This document shows positions 57,339-64,000 of a stretch of DNA of 64,000 nucleotides, in pieces. The stretch spans positions 40,076,635-40,140,634 of the forward strand of contig NC_060063.1 in NCBI RefSeq assembly GCF_020283565.1, in the 5' to 3' direction. The notes under the pieces are model-generated. The model had not been told where the DNA came from. It was given only the letters and a program-made list of their open reading frames with translations, and ran no database searches. The position numbers and the translations under genes are program-made. The DNA is from Trifolium pratense. Taxonomy: Eukaryota > Streptophyta > Magnoliopsida > Fabales > Fabaceae. The stretch's first letter is position 1, and each line of letters begins with the position of its first letter.

Positions 57339-57919
57339 TCTTTTATATTATAAGCTTGTATACACAAGCAAACTCTAAACCCTAATTTGTTTTCCCTGTT
57401 TTCCAATATTTCCAACCATTATGGCAAGTATATCAATTGTGATTAAAATTATGTGCAATAATTGATAAGCACCATCAATTTTAAAAGTATATCATATCAA
57501 AATTATTGTTGACTATATTATTCATCACGAAATATTTTTATGTCTTTCCTGATCAATGATTTTTTTTCTACCGGATCATAAATTTAGAGAATAATTATCA
57601 TGTGAGATTTGGAAAGTTATTATCACGTGTAATTTAGAAAGTTATTATCAAACTCAATTCTGCTAAATCAATTTTTTTTGCAATACAACCAAACACAACC
57701 ATAGTCATGTCACTAATCACATTCATTATTTTGATTTTAACATTGCAGATTTAATATTAACCGATGATCAATTGATACAATATGCACTAGCATACCAATT
57801 GTGATTTAAATTATGTCCACAAAGTGTTAAGCTCCATCAACTTTCATAGGAAAGATTTCATACGACAATTAAGCACCATCAATTTTCATTGCACAATTTA
57901 AACAATTAAAAACCGATAA
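57339..57919 (+). repeat. Helitron-like 5' end, plus strand, and following AT-rich DNA
   Basis: It begins TCTTTTATATTATAAGCTTG at 57339, preceded by A, with AAACCCTAAT and TTTTCCCTG following as in the element at 57920. Its own 3' end is not evident. No gene is present. ATCAATTGTGATTAAAATTATG near 57430 has a diverged repeat near 57800. Confidence 0.45.
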
Positions 57920-58488
57920 TCTCTTATATTATAAGCTTGCTAACATAAGCTAACCCTAAACCAAATTTTTTCCCCTCTCATTTTCTCTTTCTTTTTATTG
58001 CAGCTTTATATTAAAAAAATACAGATTTGTCATCTAACCTGCATCCCTTACTTACAATAAAACATTTCAACCGCTAAAACATGTGCTTCAATTATGAAAG
58101 AATTTAGGAATCCTAATATGTTAACCCTGTTTTCAATAAATTTGAACGGCGGAATTAATCACAATTTTTATTTATTTATGGATGTCTACTTAAGTTTATG
58201 TTTTTGATTATGTCTTTAATTTTTTTTTAACCTTTAATTATCATCAATTTTTTAACCTTTAGTTATCAGCAATTTTTTTTAATAAGTAAACAAAACGATG
58301 AGGTTCCAAAATTATTTAAAAAATATATAAAATATAAAATAAGCACATAAACAAATATAGAATAATTAGTCCATGAAATTTCCTATACTACTCTTATTGT
58401 AAATGCTCTTAGAATTTTTGTATTTTATTTTTTATTGTTACATATTACACCTAATTAGACCCATGCACCGCATGGGTCAAAGTTCTAG
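57920..58488 (+). mobile_element. Non-autonomous Helitron, 569 bp, both ends visible
   Basis: The 5' end TCTCTTATATTATAAGC at 57920 is preceded by A. The 3' end is a 9-bp hairpin (58458-58466 with 58470-58478, GACCCATGC/GCATGGGTC), six bases, then CTAG at 58485-58488 followed by T. This satisfies the Helitron rule of A|TC...CTRR|T without target duplication. The hairpin matches the minus-strand end at 10084-10114 with compensating changes (ACCCRTGC/GCAYGGGT). No ORF. Confidence 0.75.
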
Positions 58489-58834
58489 TAAGAGATAATA
58501 TTTTATCAAAATTATTTAGCAAGTATATCTTTTTTCGATTGATAATAAAGTCAATACATTTAATTGTTGATAAGATTTAAAGGTTATTAATTAATGAATT
58601 CTTGAAGAGTTGGTTACATTTTTATAATATTTCTTTTCTTAGAAGTCTTTATGATTTTCTTAAAGGCTTTTTTCCTAATAAGTTTATGACTTGTGAGAGG
58701 TCTTTTTCTTTGATAACTTAATTTTTATTTTTTGGAGGCCTAAAACCCTTGTTTGGGTTACCTTAACTTTGGTTTAGTGAACAGTTAATTTAAATTCAGT
58801 TATAAAACATGTGGTTTAGTGAATTATCTCTTAA
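58489..58834. other. Intergenic AT-rich DNA
   Basis: No gene or clear element is visible between the Helitron and the Harbinger-like element. Confidence 0.4.
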
Positions 58835-60640
58835 GGGTCTGTTTGGTGCACAAGATAAGAGACATGGTGGCATTTAGAATGCACAAATCATAAATTTGTG
58901 CACCATGCACAAATTTGTGCACCATATAGGTCAATTTGTTTTTGACCATTAGATTAACTAAAAAGCATATTTTTAACATGGTCTGTCAGTATCAAATTTA
59001 ACACCCACATCACCTTCACTTTTCTTTCATTTTGTCGTCTCTTCTTCTTCTTCATGTTCATCACCATCTTGTTCTCTCTTCTTTTTCATGTTCATCACCA
59101 TCACTTTTCTTCATCTTCTTCATCTTCTTCTTGTAGAGCTTTATCATCTTCATAGAAAAATTTCAAAAAATCAAAAATCTAAATCTAAAAATTTTCATTC
59201 CTTAAACAAAACCCAAAAAACTAAAAAAATCTAAACATAGAAAATAAAAAATGAATGAAATTTTGGATAATTTTGGATCTTTATGAAGCAAATTCTTGAA
59301 AATTAAACCCAGAAAATACAATTTATAAATATTGAAATGTGGAAAACCGCATAAGGTTATTACTTTGCCTTTTATTTTATAACACAACAAGTCATGGTTT
59401 TCTTTGTTCTTCAATTCCAACAAGAACAACAAAGTCTCAAAATGAATCCCCAAACTCGTGAAACTGTCTTTGATTTTTCTTTCACAAATTTCGTTTTTCT
59501 ATTTTTCAGAAATTTAGTTTGATAATATTGAAGTTGTTTATTTGAATAGCAGCAAAGAACCCATAAATCTATGAAGAATGGAACTATTGGTTGACTTCAG
59601 CGCTGATACTGATGAAAAATCCTATAGATCTAAGAAAGCTTATGAAAAAAAACTAGGTTTAATAATTTCCAGAAATTTCCTTCATAAAAAACTCCCAAAA
59701 TTCCTTCATTTATTTATTTGTTTTGATTTTGATTTTTTTGGGTTATCTTAAAGAATGAATTTGATTTGTTGAATTTTTATTTTAAGATTATGTAGGTCAT
59801 TGAACATGGTTCCTGAAGCTTATCCTATCCTGTTTCTCTAGTTAAAATCCTTATCCCGAATTTGAGCTGGGTTACCAGCAGGATAGGATAAGAAAAAAAA
59901 TTGTTGATTTATTCTATAAAATAAATTTTAAAATAAAAAACTGAAAATTAATAAAATATATATAATAAAATAATTTGATAGTAAATTAATAATAAAATAA
60001 TTAATTTTTAAATATATATATATATATGTGTGATTTTCTCACAAGCGTAATTTTGAAATTTATATAATCTAAAAAATAAAAAATCTGCTAAAATTACAAT
60101 ATTTTAAAGTAAAATAATTATTAAAAAATTGCAAAATAGGAATATTAATTTAAATTTAATAACAACTTAAACATAATTCTTTTGCAATGGTAGCTTTATT
60201 ATTTACATATGAGATATATGATATATTTATTTAGCTTATCTAACATGTATAATTGAGTTATTTATTTGATCATGATTCTTATAAAAAACTTAATTTATTT
60301 ATATTCTCATGATTTGTATTTAAAATATAAAGTTATTTGATTACTTATTTATATTTTTATTTATAAAATTCAAAGTATTAAAATATAATTTTTAAAAAAT
60401 AACAATTGTTTTATAAGGGTAATTTTGTCATTTAAATATGTTATGTATCTTATCATATTGGTATGAACAAGTATGTATTAAAAATATGATATAATAGTTA
60501 TCATGTTTGTTATCCTGTGTGCACCAAACACATGATATGATAACTGAGGATAACTGTTATCCTGCTGATATCTTATCCTATCACTATCTTGTTGTATACC
60601 TTATCATGTCACTATCATATCCTGCGCACCAAACGGACCA
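58835..60640. mobile_element. PIF/Harbinger-like non-autonomous element, 1.8 kb
   Basis: Terminal repeats GGGTCTGTTTGGTGCACA (58835) and, inverted, TGGTCCGTTTGGTGCGCA (ending 60640) match at most positions and resemble Tourist/Harbinger ends. The 3-bp TAA duplication is at 58832-58834 and 60641-60643. Repeats of GATAAGATA/TATCCTATC occur near both ends. No transposase ORF is present. The interior has CTTCTTC-rich and AT-rich stretches without a gene. Confidence 0.7.
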
Positions 60641-60643
60641 TAA

Positions 60644-60960
60644 AATCATTTGAGTTGGTTGGAAAAAAAAAACTAAAAGATTTTTTTGTCTAACTAACCG
60701 ATGTTAAAAGTCTCATTTGAGTTGGTAAAAAAAATGAGAATTTTTTTTTTTGCCACCCTATTCATTTTCTCGCACGCTTTACGAATTTACAAAAATACAT
60801 GTGTCTGTTAGTTAGGTAACGGATGCACCTCCAAAAACAACCCACCTAAATTTTTTTTATTTTTGTAATGGCCGCCACTTAAATAGCATAAAGAAAAAAA
60901 TGGAAACGTGTAAAGCGTGCCAGAAGCATATAAGGCGGCAAAAGATCTCTTGTGAAATAT
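60644..60960. other. Upstream intergenic region of eIF3c
   Basis: It contains a direct repeat of TCATTTGAGTTGGT (near 60648 and 60711). No gene is seen. Confidence 0.4.
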
Positions 60961-60966
60961 TTGAAT

Positions 60967-61124
60967 TGGGCTTGGCCCATTAAGTTATCAGTGGACTGAA
61001 ACAGCCCAAAAGTTAAGCATCTATGCAACTTGATTTCGATCAATCCCAATTCACATTTCGTTCTTCTTGTTCTTCCGGCGCTGTTACACTCTCAGATAAG
61101 ACTCTTCTCGCGACCAAACCCTAA
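60967..61124 (+). promoter_or_regulatory. eIF3c promoter elements: GCCCA/site II motifs and telo box
   Basis: TGGGCTTGGCCCA at 60967-60979 and GCCCA at 61004-61008 are site II-like elements. AAACCCTAA at 61116-61124 is a telo box in the presumed leader. This combination is known from plant ribosomal-protein and translation-factor promoters. A pyrimidine-rich leader (TTCGTTCTTCTTGTTCTTCC) lies at about 61055-61076. Confidence 0.7.
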
Positions 61125-61135
61125 TTTTACAAAAG

Positions 61136-61281
61136 GTACGCCATAACCCTAATTCACGTTCTGTTACGTAATTACGCTTTATGTTATTCAATTGTTTCTT
61201 ATTACCTGTGTATGATTTCGTTTTACGCTATATTAATCGAATTTTAATTTGATGTTTTTATTATTGTTATTTTCGTTCCAG
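61136..61281 (+). other. Likely 5'-UTR intron of eIF3c
   Basis: AAAAG|GTACGC at 61136 and TTCGTTCCAG at 61281 form a plausible plant intron of 146 bp, T-rich, ending 21 bases before the start codon. Predicted from signals only. Confidence 0.55.
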
Positions 61282-61302
61282 ATTTTTCACATTTGACGAA
61301 CA

Positions 61303-63218
61303 ATGTCGAAATTCTTTGCTCAGGTTTTGAATCTCTTACAATTTTCGATTAATTTCATCATTAGATTGAAAAAATTATTAATTTTATTATTTTTGTTGTT
61401 TATGATTATTGTTAGGCTGGTGGTGGTACCTCTGATGATGATACTGATTATGATGACTCGGTTGATGATGTACCGATTGAACCTGATACCGATCCTTCAA
61501 AAAGTAAGTACATGGTTGATAATGCTAGTGACAGCGATGAAGACGATGGTCACAAGCGTGTTGTTAGGTCGGCCAAAGATAAGCGATTTGAAGAGATGGC
61601 TTTAACGGTTGACCAGATGAAGAATGCAATGAAGATCAATGATTGGGTGAGTTTGCAAGAGAGTTTTGATAAGATTAATAAACAACTCGAGAAAGTGATG
61701 CGTGTTGCTGAGACTGATAAGGTTCCTAAGCTTTATATTAAGGCTCTTGTTTTGTTGGAAGATTTCTTGGCTCAGGCTTTGGCGAATAAGGATGCTAAGA
61801 AGAAGATGAGTAGTAGCAATGCCAAAGCCTTGAACTCGATGAAGCAGAAATTGAAGAAGAATAATAAGCAATATGAGGAGCTGATTACCAAATGTAGGGA
61901 GAGTCCTGAGAGCGAGGAGGAAAAGGATGACGATGAGGAGAGCGAGGAAGACGATGAGAGTGATGGTGAGATTATTGAACCTGATCAGCTCCGGAAGCGG
62001 GAACAAAGATCGGATTCAGAACCTGACTACGATGACGGAAATGATGATGCTGGTGATGGACCTTGGGACCAAAAGCTTAGCAAAAAAGATAGACTTTTGG
62101 ATAGACAGCTGATGAAAGACCCTAGGGAAGTCACATGGGATATTGTTAACAAGAAGTTTAAAGAGATTGTGGCAGCTAGGGGAAAGAAGGGAACTGGAAG
62201 GTTTGAACAGGTTGAACAACTTACCTTCTTAACAAAAGTGGCTAAAACACCAGCACAGAAGCTTGAAATTCTTTTCAGCGTGGTTTCTGCTCAGTTTGAT
62301 GTTAATCCAGGTCTCAGTGGCCATATGCCCATAACTGTGTGGAAAAAATGTGTTCAGAATATGCTGCTCATTCTTGATATTCTAGTTCAATTTCCAAACA
62401 TAAAGGTTGATGATTCAGTGGAGCCAGATGAGAATGAAACTCAAAAAGGGGCTGACTATGATGGACCAATTAGGGTTTGGGGTAACTTAGTTGCCTTCTT
62501 AGAAAAAATAGATACTGAGTTTTTCAAGAGCTTGCAGTGCATAGATCCTCATACACGTGAGTATGTCCAGAGACTCAGAGATGAGCCCATGTTTTTGGTT
62601 CTTGCTCAAAATGTCCAGGAATATCTTGAAAGGAGTGGAGATTTCAAAGCATCTTCTAAGGTGGCCTTGAGGAGGGTTGAACTCATTTACTACAAACCAC
62701 AAGAGGTTTATGATGCCATGAGAAAATTGGCTGAGCTGACAGAAGGTGGAGATAATGAAGGCGAGGCTAGCGAGCAGTCCAAAGGGTTTGAGGATACAAG
62801 AATTCCTACTGCATTTGTTGTTACTCCAGAGCTTGTGTCTCGGAAACCCACCTTCCCGGAGAATAGCAGGGCCCTAATGGATGTATTAGTTTCACATATA
62901 TACAAATATGGTGACGAGCGCACTAAAGCACGGGCAATGCTTTGTGATATATATCACCATGCTCTCCTTAATGAGTTCTCAATAGCCCGTGATCTGTTGC
63001 TTATGAGTCATTTGCAAGATAATGTTCAGCACATGGACATTTCAACGCAGATACTTTTTAACAGGGCTATGTCACAGTTAGGTCTTTGCGCTTTTCGGAT
63101 TGGATTGATTTCTGAAGCACATGGCTGCCTATCTGAACTTTATTCAGCTGGAAAGGTGAAAGAGTTGCTTGCACAAGGTGTGTCACAAAGTCGTTATCAT
63201 GAGAAGACTCCAGAACAG
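61303..63218 (+). CDS. EIF3C: Eukaryotic translation initiation factor 3 subunit c, 5' part (two coding exons)
   Basis: Exon 1 is 61303-61323 (Met-Ser-Lys-Phe-Phe-Ala-Gln). A 92-bp intron (61324-61415, GT...TTAG) follows; exon 2 is 61416-63218, about 601 codons in the same frame. The protein has the eIF3c N-terminal region: a short aromatic start, an Asp/Glu-rich linker, [14 protein letters not shown], acidic runs near 62000, and conserved [10 protein letters not shown] and Cys-Ile-Asp-Pro-His-Thr-Arg-Glu-Tyr. Exon 2 ends Glu-Lys-Thr-Pro-Glu-Gln at CAG|GTACTT; the family continues Glu-Arg there, and the C-terminal PCI domain should lie beyond the window. eIF3c is a core subunit of the eIF3 complex in the cytoplasm and scaffolds eIF1, eIF5 and the 40S subunit. 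No damage is seen. Reading through the donor adds 15 codons and a stop, which I take as intron. Confidence 0.92.
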
Positions 63219-64000
63219 GTACTTGCTGATCCCCCTTCCCGAGTAGTGTTTAATTACATAATGTAGGAAATGCATTTATTTATTTATTGCGTGTGTCTGT
63301 GTTTACTGCTTACCACATATTATGGCATAAATGAAAAGCATCTCAAGATACCAAAATTCATGTCGGTATGTCACTTACCCTAACTGTCACGACTGCTGCA
63401 AGGTATTAAGGACTATATGCATTGTTTGGCAGACCTTGATTTTTCGCATGATACCTTCATTCCTATATGTTTGGAGAGAATTAAACAACCAAATATATAT
63501 TTTTCTTAATAAGTGAAGGATAGTTTTGGATAGAGAATGTACATTGTTGATAAATTTACTGTAAAAACTATTTTTCTTAATTCTTGTACATTGGCAAAAA
63601 AGGTCTTACATATACAGATTTAGGTGTTATAATCAACAATGAAAAGGTAAACCTTTTCCTAATAAAGACTCCATGTCAAGAATCTTGAGTAACCTTTTGT
63701 TGAGCAAATGGAACTAGGCCAAAATTTCTTTAGTCCACCCTTTCGGCATGCTGGTGATCAGGAAAAGAGACAGATTGGAATTGCATTTGTCAGCTCTCTG
63801 CAATTATCTAGTTGTGATATGCTTACATGTTTATTTGTGTTTGTTTAATAGTCTAAAATTATTAATTTTATTAGATATTATAAATTCAATTTTGAGGCAT
63901 AATAAAATTCCCAATGCATTTTAAAATGTTGCTTGTTGTAAGAAACTATCAGTTTAGGATATATGTGGTTCCTGAGTGGAGAAGTTCATTACTTGCAAAT
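63219..64000 (+). other. eIF3c intron, continuing past the window
   Basis: Starts GTACTTGCTG right after the last family-conserved codon. No sequence resembling the next conserved eIF3c segment (Arg-Arg-Gln-Met-Pro-Tyr) is found up to 64000, so the intron is at least 782 bp. It contains no other gene. Confidence 0.65.

Noticed and set aside
61602..62006. 134-codon minus-strand frame in eIF3c exon 2
   Set aside because: Opposite strand of conserved coding sequence with a Leu/Ile-rich composition expected from antisense of acidic codons.

Overview
This is a plant nuclear window, most likely from a papilionoid legume (inference from the style of its Sirevirus, Athila and CACTA sequences; no species call is possible). 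It has spliceosomal introns, AT-rich intergenic DNA and plant-specific transposons. About 60 kb is transposable-element sequence. The only host gene I trust is at the right edge: the 5' two thirds of the translation initiation factor eIF3 subunit c gene (61.0-64 kb, + strand), with a telo box and GCCCA elements upstream.

Layout. 1-4013 is the 3' end of a Sirevirus-type Copia element: an envelope-like ORF, an antisense acidic ORF, four polypurine blocks and the 3' LTR. 4.0-10.1 kb holds LTR fragments and an unusual 3.5-kb field of short hairpins with changing arms and a nearly constant loop. 10.08-51.44 kb is a deep nest: a Helitron-like element contains a CACTA transposon (10230-51339, TSD TTT). 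That contains a second CACTA transposon only 65 bp inside its end (10295-48744, TSD AGT). This contains a Tekay-like chromovirus in its TNP2 gene (17275-45360, TSD GTTCA), and the Tekay gag is split by an Athila-type Gypsy array (23265-42493, target repeat CAAT). The Athila array is a chain of four LTRs: two near-identical full internal regions and one deleted internal region share the LTRs between them.

51.4-61 kb holds a fold-back element, Helitron ends, a CACTA-like terminus beside captured exons (one from ribosomal protein L18a), a LINE remnant split by a small gag-only Copia element, a Helitron with both ends, and a 1.8-kb PIF/Harbinger-like element just upstream of eIF3c.

The coding parts belong to separate mobile elements rather than one pathway. 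The best-preserved ORFs are the Athila gag-pol of unit 1, the Tekay pol and the gag of the small Copia element. Unit 2 of the Athila array, the Tekay gag and both CACTA gene sets are broken. Several breaks at 42.2-44.7 kb are +1 changes in homopolymers and may be sequence errors rather than real mutations.
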